From assembly GCF_019800885.1 (NCBI RefSeq), contig NZ_JAHVKE010000004.1, forward strand, positions 248,001 through 312,000: a stretch of 64,000 nt of DNA. The letters are read 5' to 3'. Below are positions 47,186 through 56,175 of this stretch, piece by piece (the stretch's first letter is position 1; every line of letters begins with the position of its first letter). The notes under the pieces are model-generated. The model did not search any database, was not told where the DNA came from, and worked only from the letters and a program-made list of their open reading frames with translations. Position numbers and translations under genes: made by a program. The stretch is from Maritalea mobilis. GTDB lineage: Bacteria; Pseudomonadota; Alphaproteobacteria; Rhodobacterales; Rhodobacteraceae.

Positions 47186-48333
47186 GCCGCGGGCCTTTCG
47201 TCGATCTCGCAGCCCCGTCCAAGCAGCAGGTCTTCCATCGCGCCGGCGACCGTTGCCGATTCCCCGCGTAGGATCTCCTGGTGAGAATCCACCACGAGAT
47301 AGACCTTCCGGTTCGGCAACAGATGCCCCCAGAAACCGTCGGGATCGGTCAAAAGCCTCGAGCGCTGTCGCGACCCGAGGATATGAACCTCGGCATCGAG
47401 CGGGTCGGGCCATGCGAACAGCATCGCCGTGGTCAGCCGCGCTTGTGCTTCGACATTCATCTTGACCCCGGCATAGCGGGTCTTTTCCTTGCGTCCATCG
47501 GCCTTCGCATGGCGCCCCCAGCCGCGTGCGACGATGATACGTTCGTAGGCCGTGTTTAGGCGGCGATAGGTGGGTTCAAGAAACGGTTTGTCGGGATCGA
47601 GCCGCCCGGTCAGGCCAAAGAGGCGCAGGCGTGCGAACAGGTTCCACGGAGATTTCCGAATGGCCCGTTCGCTTTCCAGCCGCTTGGGCAGCGGCTTGGG
47701 CGGGCGCGGGTCTAGCATGACGATGGAAACGGGCGGCCTGCCGCGAGCCCTCAGGATATGGACCATCTCGATCGCCACCAGCCCGCCCACACAGAAAGAG
47801 GCAAGGCGAACCGGGCCCTCGGGCTGAACGCGCTCGATCTCGGCCACGTAAGCCTCGGCCAGCTCGCGCAGGGACTCCGGCGGCGTTTCCTTGTTCAGAA
47901 GGCCGGGCATCTCGAACATCACGAGTTTCGACCCCGGCGAAAGGCCGTCAAGGAAGCTACGGCGCGGAACGGTATAGCCACGGCGGCCATGCACAACGAA
48001 CAGGATCTCTTGCGCGGCTTCGTCGGCGGCCTTGTCCTTGTCCTCTCCTGTGTCGAGGCTTGCGGCGATAGCCCTTGGAGTGCCGGCGTCAAACAGCCCC
48101 GAGATTGGGAAGGCAAAGCCCGTTTGTGCCTCGATCTGGAGGCTGATCTCTTCGCCTTGGAGAGAGTCGCCGCCGAGATCGTAGAAGTCATCCATGGCCC
48201 CGATGGGGGCAATCCGCAGCGCGTCCTGAAAGATCTTCGCGACCTGCGTTTCCAGGCCAGGCGCAGGCGGTTCGAACTTGACCGGTAAACCGATGGCATC
48301 GCGGTCTATGAGGGGCTGTGCTTTGTCGTTCAT
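47182..48333 (-). CDS. Carrier protein-thioesterase didomain with Cys nucleophile, first copy
   Basis: A 383-residue protein. Residues 20-95 are a peptidyl/acyl carrier domain with the phosphopantetheine Ser57 (DDFYDLGGDSLQ). Residues 108-380 are an alpha/beta-hydrolase thioesterase: FVVHGRRGY oxyanion strand, nucleophile elbow ASFCVGG with Cys181 where most thioesterases have Ser, and a late VVDSHQEIL with the catalytic His. Cys-type thioesterases are known at the end of some NRPS lines. It follows the second adenylating enzyme by 12 bp, so the two form an operon: activate, load, release. Confidence 0.88.
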   Translation of the reverse strand: MNDKAQPLIDRDAIGLPVKFEPPAPGLETQVAKIFQDALRIAPIGAMDDFYDLGGDSLQGEEISLQIEAQTGFAFPISGLFDAGTPRAIAASLDTGEDKDKAADEAAQEILFVVHGRRGYTVPRRSFLDGLSPGSKLVMFEMPGLLNKETPPESLRELAEAYVAEIERVQPEGPVRLASFCVGGLVAIEMVHILRARGRPPVSIVMLDPRPPKPLPKRLESERAIRKSPWNLFARLRLFGLTGRLDPDKPFLEPTYRRLNTAYERIIVARGWGRHAKADGRKEKTRYAGVKMNVEAQARLTTAMLFAWPDPLDAEVHILGSRQRSRLLTDPDGFWGHLLPNRKVYLVVDSHQEILRGESATVAGAMEDLLLGRGCEIDERPAA

Positions 48334-48345
48334 GGTGGTGTCTGT

Positions 48346-49851
48346 TCAGATCTTTCCGGCGGGCACCATCTCGCTCAGGTCGCGCTTGAGGACCTTGCCA
48401 TTGGTATTGCGCGGCAGGGCGTCGAGGATGACGATCTCGCGGGGGCGTTTGTCGCTGGTCAGGGCGCGGCGGCAATGGGCGTCGATATCGGCCTGCTTTA
48501 TGCCGTCCTTCACGACCACGAATGCCGCGATCTCCTCTCCCTCTCGGGCCGTCTCGAAACCGATGACCGCGACCTCTCGCACCCCCGGAAGGGCGGCAAT
48601 CGCGGCTTCGACCTCGGACGGATACACATTCGCCCCACCGCGAATGATCAGGTCCGACTGACGACCGTGTATCGAAAGGAAACCCTCGGTGTCGATGCTG
48701 GCGATATCGCCGGGGTAGATCCAGCCGGCGCGGATCTTGTCACCGTCTTCGCGGCCCTGCCCGCCGTAGATATGCGTCGCCATGCCGGGCGCCCGCACCC
48801 GCAGGATGCCCTGCTCGCCATGTCGTAGGACGGTGTCCTGCCCATCCACGATCTCGATGCGCGAGCTGCTCAGGACCCGCCCCTCGCTGTCGGGCCGTGC
48901 ACGCATGTCGTCCCCGTAGAGCGAGGCGAGGGTCCCGCTGGCCGTGGAGGCGTAGTTTGTCATCGCGTGGGGCGTCAGGATCTTTTGCGCCGCTAGTTTC
49001 TCGTCCCGGTTAAGGTTCGCGCCACCAATGTAGAATAGCTTGAGATCCGGAAAGAAAGGCTGGCCGTTGTCAGGGGCAAGATCCATCAAGCCCCGGACCA
49101 CGGTCGGAACCGTGAAGGAAAACTCGACCCGGTGGCGCTGCATTGCCTCGGCGAGTTCCGGCAGCGTGTGCATCATCGGGAAGAAGATGGTTTTTCCCCC
49201 GCTTAGCAGGCGGGCGAACACATGGGTGCGCGCCGCCGAAAAGGAAAGCGGCAGAGCGTTCAGCGTGACAAGGTCAAGCTCCCTCGGCCCGCCGCATCCA
49301 GGCAGGTAGCGGTACGGGTCCCACTCCGTCTTGGCGAGCATCGCGCCATGGCTGATGACGAAGCCCAGGGGCGTGCCCGTGGTGCCCGAGGTCAACGAGA
49401 TATAGGCCGGGGCGTCGGGGGCGGTCATAGGGGGCGGCAGGACGGGGCGAGTCGCGCGGCGGTCCTTGTAGGCGGCATCTATACGCATGGCCTCACACCC
49501 TTCATAGGTGGCGGGCCTGTCTTGCAGGATCGCGGCAAGGTCAAATGCCGAAGCGATGCGCTGGCGCTCCTCGATGGAGCTGCGGAAATCGATTGGAACG
49601 GCCACTGCGTCGGCCATCCAGATCCCGAAAATCGAAACCAGGTATTCTACGCTGTCCCGCACGGCGATGCCGACATGTTGCCCCGGCTGAATGCCTGCGG
49701 CAATCAATTCGTGCCCCGTCTGGGCGCAGCGTTCGGCGAGTTGGCGAAACGTCAGTTCGATGTCGTTGCCGACCACTGCCGGAGCATCCCCACGACTGGC
49801 CGCCATCGACAATAGGGTATTGGCCAAAGAAATCTTGGTGCAGTCTGACAT
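48346..49851 (-). CDS. AMP-forming adenylating enzyme, second copy
   Basis: A 501-residue paralogue of the enzyme at 45701, same superfamily. Motifs are YISLTSGTTGTPLGFVIS, TNYASTASGTLAS, GWIYPGDIASID, RQSDLIIRGGANVYPSE and the terminal NTNGKVLKRD. The frame is open upstream to 49959, but ATG 49851 (MSDCTKISLANTL) follows a purine-rich AGGGACGG and matches the length of the paralogue. First gene of the leftward operon with the carrier-thioesterase. Confidence 0.88.
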   Translation of the reverse strand: MSDCTKISLANTLLSMAASRGDAPAVVGNDIELTFRQLAERCAQTGHELIAAGIQPGQHVGIAVRDSVEYLVSIFGIWMADAVAVPIDFRSSIEERQRIASAFDLAAILQDRPATYEGCEAMRIDAAYKDRRATRPVLPPPMTAPDAPAYISLTSGTTGTPLGFVISHGAMLAKTEWDPYRYLPGCGGPRELDLVTLNALPLSFSAARTHVFARLLSGGKTIFFPMMHTLPELAEAMQRHRVEFSFTVPTVVRGLMDLAPDNGQPFFPDLKLFYIGGANLNRDEKLAAQKILTPHAMTNYASTASGTLASLYGDDMRARPDSEGRVLSSSRIEIVDGQDTVLRHGEQGILRVRAPGMATHIYGGQGREDGDKIRAGWIYPGDIASIDTEGFLSIHGRQSDLIIRGGANVYPSEVEAAIAALPGVREVAVIGFETAREGEEIAAFVVVKDGIKQADIDAHCRRALTSDKRPREIVILDALPRNTNGKVLKRDLSEMVPAGKI

Positions 49852-50173
49852 CTTGCCGTCCCTGTTCCCGCATCCTTTCCGCTGGACATAGTCAGCGAAA
49901 AAGATGCGTGGCACCAGATGCGGCGGCGTTTTCTGGATTGCGTGTTTCCAGGGACACAAAGGTTAACAGACGCGCACGAACGGCTTCGCGGCTACGCCAA
50001 CCCTGCTATATGACCTTGGGTTAGCAAATTTCCGGCCTCCGCATGCCTTGGGCCGACTTGCAGGCGGGCTCGGCCCATGCGGATCTCGCGCCCTATTCGT
50101 TTTTAAGTTTCGAAATACCGTGCGCTGCTACCGCCCGACCGCAGCGCCAAGTGGAAGAGCCTGACGACGGATC
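49852..50173. other. Divergent promoter region
   Basis: Gene-free DNA between the leftward adenylation operon and the rightward carrier-thioesterase gene. It should carry both promoters; no operator repeat stands out. Confidence 0.5.
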
Positions 50174-51202
50174 ATGACCGACACATCCCATATCAAGCGG
50201 TGCGATCTGCAGCTCGACATCGACTATGCCGCCCCCGAAACCCCCGAGCAACGCGCGGTCGTGGGCCTGTTCGAGACCGTGTTCGAGGTGGATGGGGTCG
50301 GTCTGGACGATGATTTCTTCGATTTGGGCGGCGACTCCCTCCATGCCGAGGCGCTGAGCACCGGAATGGCCAAGCTCAGCGGGCGCGATTTCCAGATCTC
50401 ACAGATCGGCGACACGGCGACGCCGCGCCGGCTGGCGTCGTTCCTGACTGCGACAGATACGGTCGCCGGCGATGGCAAACCGTACGTATTCATTCTGCAC
50501 GGAAAGGGGGGCTACACGCTCCCGCCGCGCGAGTTTTTCGCAGGGATGGTCGACAGGTTCCGCATTCACCTCCTCGAAGTGCCGTCGCTGCGGACCGAGG
50601 GGCCGGAGTACGAAACCATCGGCGCGCTTGCTGAGCATTACCTCGACGTGATCGACGAGGTGCAACCCGAAGGCCCTGTGCGGCTGGCCTCGTTCTGCGC
50701 GGGCGGGATCATTGGCCTCGACATGGTCGCCCGCATCGGCGCGCGGGGACGCGCGGTCGAAAGCCTCGCGATGTACGATCCGCGCCTGCCGGACATCGTC
50801 GAGAAGGCGATGGCGGGCGATGGTTTTGCAACATGGGTCTGCGGCAGCGACGCGCTTCGCCGGTTGAAGGTGAAATGGTTTACCTTTCGCAAGCAGCGGC
50901 AGCGTCGCAAAGGGGCAGATGGCATGTCGAGTTTCCGCATCTCGCCCCGTGCCAAGCTGCTGGCGGCGTATTCCCATCATATTCCACGCCCCGTTCAGCT
51001 TGACCGCCCCCCCTTGCTGATCCGGTCCCGGCGTCCCTTGTCCGCGGCGTGGGACCAGCTCTTGCCGGTGCGCGAGGAAGAGTTCATCGACAGCCATCAC
51101 AGCAACGCCTTGATGCGGCAACCCGAGGCATTCGCGGCCTTGATGAAGCGATACTTCAGCGGGGAAGATGCCGTGTTGGAGAGGGATACTGGCACGGGCT
51201 GA
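50174..51202 (+). CDS. Carrier protein-thioesterase didomain with Cys nucleophile, second copy
   Basis: A 342-residue paralogue of the 47182-48333 protein. The carrier Ser is Ser55 (DDFFDLGGDSLH). The thioesterase part has FILHGKGGYTLP, the elbow ASFCAGG with Cys175, and FIDSHHSNAL with the late His. The phrase QPEGPVRLASFC is shared word for word with the other copy. Each carrier-thioesterase seems paired with one adenylating enzyme (50174 with 48346 or 45701). Transcribed divergently from the adenylation operon. Confidence 0.87.
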   Translation: MTDTSHIKRCDLQLDIDYAAPETPEQRAVVGLFETVFEVDGVGLDDDFFDLGGDSLHAEALSTGMAKLSGRDFQISQIGDTATPRRLASFLTATDTVAGDGKPYVFILHGKGGYTLPPREFFAGMVDRFRIHLLEVPSLRTEGPEYETIGALAEHYLDVIDEVQPEGPVRLASFCAGGIIGLDMVARIGARGRAVESLAMYDPRLPDIVEKAMAGDGFATWVCGSDALRRLKVKWFTFRKQRQRRKGADGMSSFRISPRAKLLAAYSHHIPRPVQLDRPPLLIRSRRPLSAAWDQLLPVREEEFIDSHHSNALMRQPEAFAALMKRYFSGEDAVLERDTGTG

Positions 51203-51222
51203 TCCTGTTTCTCCCCGAGGAT

Positions 51223-53067
51223 TCAGGACGTCACCGAAGGATGCTGCGCCCTGTCCTTGTAGAACGCTACGAGCAAGGCACAGGCCGCCATGACGCGAAC
51301 CACCAAGGGCAGCGGATGCGTCAGCGCCGCAACCGCGAGACCGGCGAGAAGCGCGTTCCAAAGCAAGCCTTCACGTTCGATCGGCAAGCGTCCGATCACT
51401 GTGGAAATACCGATCACCCCTGCTAGGCAGCATACCACGGTCGTTGCAATCTCGAAGCCGCTGCCAATCAAGAGCAACTCGGGGTTGATGACGAACAGGA
51501 ACGGCAGGAAGAACAGTGACCATCCCAAGCGCATGGCCATGAAGGACGTGCGCCAGAAGGACGCCTCGGCAAGGCCGCTGGCCGCCAGGCAGGCAATGGC
51601 GACCGGCGGCGTGATCATCGACAGCATCGCGCAGTAGAACACGAACATGTGGGCTGCGATCACCGGCAGGCCGAAGGCCACGAGGCTGGGTGCGATCAAG
51701 GTTCCGACCACCGCGTAAACGGCAGTCGTGGCAAGGCCGAGCCCGAGGAAAAAACATGCAACAGCAGCGGCGATCAACGCCAGGTAAAGCTGGCTCGAGG
51801 CCATGCCCTCGATGGCGAGCGCGCCGGCCACGCCGAGGCCGGTGTAGTTGACCACCCCCAGCAGCATGCCGATCACCGCCCCTGTCACCACGATCCGCGC
51901 GGCGGTGATCCCGGCAAGCACGGTCAGGCGGGCGGCCTCGGCGAAAAGGGTTGTCAGCGGCTTGCGCGTCGCGGCCAGGGCGAGGCAGGCGACCGAGGCG
52001 AGGACCGCCCCGTGGCCCGGGGCGTAGGGCATCAGGATCAAGGTCCCGACGATCAGCGCGAACGGAATGGCCGTGCGCAGCGCGTCGCGTCCGATCTCAG
52101 CCCAGTCTGCGCGGCTTTGATCCGACGGTGGCAACCCGTGGCGGGAGGCGAGGCCGTCGATCTGAAAGAAGATGGACAGGAAATAGAGCAATGCGGGGAA
52201 GAAAGCGGCCGCGATCACCTCGCGGTAGGGCAGGCCGGCCACTTCGACCATGAGGAACGCTGCGATCCCCATCACGGGCGGCATCAACTGCCCGCCGGTA
52301 GAGGCCACGGCCTCGATCGCGGCGGCTTGGTGCGCGGGCACACCGATGCGGCGCATCATGGGAATGGAGAAGCCGCCCGAGGACACGACGTTCGCTGTCG
52401 TGCTGCCATTCACCGACCCGAACAGGCCCGAGGCGACCACCGCAACCTTGAGCGCGCCGCCCGGCCCCTTTCCGGATGCCATGATCGCGAGGCGGGCGAA
52501 AAATTCGGTACCGCCCATCAACTCGAACATCCGGCTGAAAAGGACGAAGACCACCACCACAACCGTCACGATCCGCAGGGCCTGCCCTACCAGGGCATCC
52601 CCCCCGAAGGCGATGTAGACCACGTAGGTATCAAGTTCGAACGGCGGGGCGTTGATAGGGGCGGGCAGAAACCGCGCGACCGCCCCGAACAGCAGGAACG
52701 TTGCAACAAGCAGCGTCATCGGCCACCCCGTGACGAGGTAGCAGCCCACGAGACATAGCAGGATCAACCCGCACGCCAAAAGAACCAGGTCCGGGTCGCC
52801 CGAAAACATGCGCAACGCGAAGCTTTCGATGCCAAGCGACGCTGCAAGCCCCACCCCGAGCGACAGCAAGGCCATGACCAGCCGCGGCCAGCCCACCTTC
52901 CCGGCGCGCGGCGTCAGGAAGACGAGCGCCAGCGAGAACGCCAGCACCGTGACCGCAAACTGATCAAGCGTCACGAAGGATCGGTAGGGGGCAAGCCATT
53001 CCGTTGCCCATAGAAGGGGCAAGGTCACGACACAGGCCGCAAGCCCGCCCCGAAGCGCCGTCAGCAT
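51223..53067 (-). CDS. TRAP transporter fused permease (TAXI type)
   Basis: A 614-residue inner-membrane protein with about 17 hydrophobic segments, the fused small-plus-large permease found with TAXI binding proteins. Typical DctM-like signatures are SGLFGSVNGSTTANVVSSG, ASTGGQLMPPVMGIAAFLM and MITPPVAIACLAASGLA. It drives Na+- or H+-coupled uptake of an organic acid. The binding-protein gene lies 10 bp upstream, so they are co-transcribed. The ligand is unknown; import of a precursor for the neighbouring adenylating enzymes is a possibility. Confidence 0.92.
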   Translation of the reverse strand: MLTALRGGLAACVVTLPLLWATEWLAPYRSFVTLDQFAVTVLAFSLALVFLTPRAGKVGWPRLVMALLSLGVGLAASLGIESFALRMFSGDPDLVLLACGLILLCLVGCYLVTGWPMTLLVATFLLFGAVARFLPAPINAPPFELDTYVVYIAFGGDALVGQALRIVTVVVVVFVLFSRMFELMGGTEFFARLAIMASGKGPGGALKVAVVASGLFGSVNGSTTANVVSSGGFSIPMMRRIGVPAHQAAAIEAVASTGGQLMPPVMGIAAFLMVEVAGLPYREVIAAAFFPALLYFLSIFFQIDGLASRHGLPPSDQSRADWAEIGRDALRTAIPFALIVGTLILMPYAPGHGAVLASVACLALAATRKPLTTLFAEAARLTVLAGITAARIVVTGAVIGMLLGVVNYTGLGVAGALAIEGMASSQLYLALIAAAVACFFLGLGLATTAVYAVVGTLIAPSLVAFGLPVIAAHMFVFYCAMLSMITPPVAIACLAASGLAEASFWRTSFMAMRLGWSLFFLPFLFVINPELLLIGSGFEIATTVVCCLAGVIGISTVIGRLPIEREGLLWNALLAGLAVAALTHPLPLVVRVMAACALLVAFYKDRAQHPSVTS

Positions 53068-53077
53068 GGTCTGGGGC

Positions 53078-54013
53078 TCAATCTCCGATGAGGGTCAGGG
53101 CGCCGGGATGGAACTCCAACCCGATGTCGGCATCGGCGTTTTCGACATCGAACCAAGCGAAGGCCGGGATAGTCTCGGCAATGGTGTCCTGCCCGTCGAT
53201 GATCGCCTGCAGGACCGCCGTCACGATATCCTCTGACGTGCCGGCAGAGGTGTAGAGGTAATAGTCGTAGGTGAGCGTGAACATGTCCTCGGTCACACCG
53301 ACGAGGCCGTCGGCTGCTGCCACCGGTTCGGCGCGCGCCACCGGAACGAATTCCCGCATCCGCGCCTCGGCCTCGGCATCGCCGGGAATGCCGAGCACCC
53401 GGATACCGCCCACGGTCTCGTTGATCCGCACGTCGCGACCCGAGCCGACGATCGCGATCATGGCGTCGATCCGGTCGGCTTCGAAGGCGGTCTGCATGTC
53501 GCCAAAGCTGCTGACCGTAACCTGTTCGACCTCTTCATAGGACAGGCCGGCCGCTGCCAGCATCCCGCCGATCAGGAATTCCCCGGTTGCCGTCGCGCCA
53601 AATCCGGCAGGCAAGCGGCGGCCTGCGAGGTCGGCCATGGTTTCGATGTCGCTATCGGCGCGCACCATCAGGCTCATTTTGAACGGGTAGAGCGCTGCCA
53701 CGGCGCGCAGCCCCTCGACCGACGACCCGTCGAAGGCCACTGTGCCGCTTTCGGCCATTTGAAGTTCGTAGGCATTCGCAAGACCAAATGTGACTTCGCC
53801 ACCGGCAACCACCGGAATGGCCTGAGTGGTCGTGTTGAACGGCGTGATGCGGAGGTCGATGCCGGCTTCGCCGGCGACATTCGCCAGCATGAGGCCAAGA
53901 TTGTGTACCGATCCACCCGGTGACGAGGTTGCAAGGCTGGCATTCTGGGCGGCGGCAGCGAGAGGGGTGAGCAAGAGTACGAAAACCGTCACGAGTTTCT
54001 TGATAGGTCGCAT
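53078..54013 (-). CDS. TAXI-family TRAP solute-binding protein
   Basis: A 311-residue periplasmic binding protein of the TAXI family with a Sec signal (MRPIKKLVTVFVLLLTPLAAAAQ). The family hallmarks are LATSSPGGSVHNLGLMLAN, VAGGEVTFGLANAYE, the LAGRRLPAGFGATATG loop, and VTVSSFGDMQTAFEADRIDA. First gene of the transporter operon. Confidence 0.93.
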   Translation of the reverse strand: MRPIKKLVTVFVLLLTPLAAAAQNASLATSSPGGSVHNLGLMLANVAGEAGIDLRITPFNTTTQAIPVVAGGEVTFGLANAYELQMAESGTVAFDGSSVEGLRAVAALYPFKMSLMVRADSDIETMADLAGRRLPAGFGATATGEFLIGGMLAAAGLSYEEVEQVTVSSFGDMQTAFEADRIDAMIAIVGSGRDVRINETVGGIRVLGIPGDAEAEARMREFVPVARAEPVAAADGLVGVTEDMFTLTYDYYLYTSAGTSEDIVTAVLQAIIDGQDTIAETIPAFAWFDVENADADIGLEFHPGALTLIGD

Positions 54014-54360
54014 CTAAGGGTCCATTTTTGTCGGGGCGGCGTTAAGTTCTTAGCTGACCGACTGGAGTCAAAAAGAGCAAGGCAAAAGCCCTCTATTGGG
54101 TTTCGAAAGTCGCAGACCACGCACTCAAGGCCGGCGCGCCCGGGGGGGGCATATCTGCGTGTTGGACGTTCTTAATAAGTCGTGAGCGCCAGGGAGGCGA
54201 CTTCGAGCCCAAGGGGTCGCTCGCTGGAAAATATTCGCCACCCCCTGCAGACAATGACTATTCAAGGCTCTTGGTCCGCCAGCAACGTCGCCGCGTTCGG
54301 TTGGCAGGTAGTTAGTGGCCTTGATAAGGGGGTGAGAGTTCGCATTGAATCTGGCCTCTA
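54014..54360. other. Gene-free stretch left of an IS element
   Basis: It should contain the promoter of the TAXI operon at its left. The rest shows no gene and no clear repeat. Confidence 0.5.
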
Positions 54361-54703
54361 GGGTCAGGACCCATTGATCTCCCGTTGGCGTCATGATTCA
54401 CGGTTCAAAAACCGAGCGGTGACCATGTCTGATCTTTTCTGGCTGACCGATGCGCAGATGGCGCGTCTTGAGCCCTTCTTCCCCAAGTCTCACGGCAAAC
54501 CACGCGTTGATGATCGACGCGTGTTGAGCGGTATTATCTTCACTAATCGCAATGGCTTAAGGTGGCGCTATGCCCCTTCGGCCTATGGTCCGCACAAGAC
54601 GCTCTACAACCGTTGGAAGCGGTGGAGCGACAAAGGCATCTTCGCCCGGATGATGGCCGGTCTGGCTGCCGACCACGGCGAACAGAAGACCGTGATGATC
54701 GAC

Positions 54704-54743
54704 GTGAGCAGGCGAACGCCATGCGTTCGAGTGAGCCTCCGCA
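54704..54743 (+). repeat. About 40-bp palindromic insert of a different type
   Basis: GTGAGCAGG, then CGAACGC-CAT-GCGTTCG, then AGTGAGCCTCCGCA, sitting between the codons for MID and YLKAHRT of the transposase. In the frame present it adds residues VSRRTPCVRVSLRK without a stop. Confidence 0.6.
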
Positions 54744-55098
54744 AGTATCTCAAGGCCCACCGTACAGCGACCAGCATGGGCGTAAAAAAGGGGGGCGTGG
54801 ACGCCTGATCGGTCGCACCAAGGGCGGGATGAACACCAAGCTGCACGCGATCTGCGACAGCCAGGGACGTCCTCTCAATCTGTTTGTCACGGCCGGGCAG
54901 GTCAGCGACTACATCGGAGCACGGGCTTTGTTGGGCAGCCTGCCGGATGTCGACTGGTTGCTCGGGGACCGCGGGTATGATGCCGACTGGTTCAGAGAAG
55001 CTTTGAAAGACAAAGGGATACGCGCATGTATCCCTGGTCGAAAACAATGCAGGACCGCGGTGCGCTATGACAAGCGTCGGTACAAGCGACGCAACCGT

Positions 55099-55139
55099 CC
55101 CTCTCGTGACATTGCTGCGCAATGCACTGCCGGGCAGTG
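55099..55139 (+). repeat. 41-bp structured insertion unit D (inside IS transposase)
   Basis: CCCTCTCGTG, GACATTGC-T-GCGCAATGC, CTGCC-G-GGCAGTG. Removing it rejoins RRNR and IEIMFG of the transposase. Confidence 0.8.
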
Positions 55140-55290
55140 ATCGAGATCATGTTCGGCAGGCTCAAAGACTGGCGGCGCGTCGCGACACGCTACGACCGCT
55201 GCCCAAAGGTCTTCCTCTCAGCAATCGCTCTCGCGGCAACCGTCACCTGTTGGCTATGAGTCCTGACCCTAGGACGAAAGGGCACAGAAA

Positions 55291-55926
55291 ATGACGACAC
55301 AGACCAAAACAGCACGAAACCTGATCGAAGGTCGGCCTGCACTCATCGTGATCGACGTTCAAAAAAGCACGTTCATTGACAACAGCGATGTGCGGTCCAT
55401 CGACAACATGCCGGGCTATAAGGATCGCATGATCGCCGCGCGTGATCTGGTCGATGCCGCGCATGTGAATGATATCCCCGTGATCTTCATCCAGGAAGTC
55501 TACCGGCCCGATCTGATCGATTTCGGTCGGGAATTGGATGGAGATGAGGATGTCCATTGCCTTAAGGGCGATCCGCGCACGGAAGTCGCCAAAGAGGAAA
55601 TGGGATATCGCAAAGGCGACTACATTATCCCGAAGCGGCGTTACTCGGCGTTTTTCGGGACCGATTTGGAAATCCTGCTGCGATGCCTGAAAGTCGACAC
55701 GTTGCTCCTGTGCGGTGGTCTGACAGATGTTTGTGTTCACTACACGTTCGTGGATGGGCACCAGTCCGACTACTTCTGCCGAGTCGCTGAGGATTGTGTA
55801 GGCGGTTCATCGGTGGAGGCACATGAGGCGGCGCTCAAAGCGATGGAGTATCTGCAAACGGGCGCGGTTCAGGACAGAACCACAATGATTGAAGCAATGT
55901 CATCACACGAGTACACGAATCGATAA
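55291..55926 (+). CDS. Isochorismatase-family cysteine hydrolase
   Basis: A 211-residue isochorismatase/nicotinamidase-like hydrolase. The catalytic triad is visible: Asp22 in ALIVIDVQKS, a Lys in the IPKRRYSAFFGTDLE segment, and the nucleophile Cys in CGGLTDVCVHYT near residue 150. Such enzymes cleave amides or enol ethers of small acids. Its ATG lies only 21 bp right of an IS5-family element, so its native promoter has probably been separated and the IS may drive or block it. Substrate unknown. Confidence 0.85.
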   Translation: MTTQTKTARNLIEGRPALIVIDVQKSTFIDNSDVRSIDNMPGYKDRMIAARDLVDAAHVNDIPVIFIQEVYRPDLIDFGRELDGDEDVHCLKGDPRTEVAKEEMGYRKGDYIIPKRRYSAFFGTDLEILLRCLKVDTLLLCGGLTDVCVHYTFVDGHQSDYFCRVAEDCVGGSSVEAHEAALKAMEYLQTGAVQDRTTMIEAMSSHEYTNR

Positions 55927-56175
55927 TGCCGGGCCTCAGTCCCGTTCAAGAGCTGAACCGGCCTTTCGCGGACTTGCAGCAGCCATGTAGGTCTGGGGCT
56001 CGAAGCCGACCTCTACCGCATCGCGGCATCCAACGCCTTCACGCCGACCGGCTGCGTCGGTCCCGGCCCAAACCGGACATTCACGCCGACCGCCAGTGCC
56101 GCACCGCAGCTTCACCGAGGCAGTCGCCCATACATGTCGCGGCATAGCGGGCAAGCCGGGAACTCGGTCTGCCCG

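Larger units (their letters stand above)
54361..55269 (+). mobile_element. IS5-family (IS427-group-like) element, interrupted
   Basis: The ends are GGGTCAGGAC (54361) and GTCCTGACCC (to 55269), with TA (or CTAG) repeated at both borders. The transposase occurs in two frames, as usual in this group: the first from ATG 54425 (MSDLFWLTDAQMARLEPFFP, then GLRWRYAPSAYGPHKTLYNR), the second with GRTKGGMNTKLHAICDSQGR and LLGDRGYDADWFREAL. Two extra segments are present: an in-frame insert of about 40 bp at 54704-54743 after MID, and a 41-bp unit at 55099-55139 that ends the second frame before IEIMFGRLKDWRRV-type residues. Confidence 0.88.

Noticed and set aside
51649-52758. Plus-strand frame opposite the TRAP permease
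   Set aside because: Low-complexity Arg/Gly/His/Asp sequence, antisense to a clear membrane protein.
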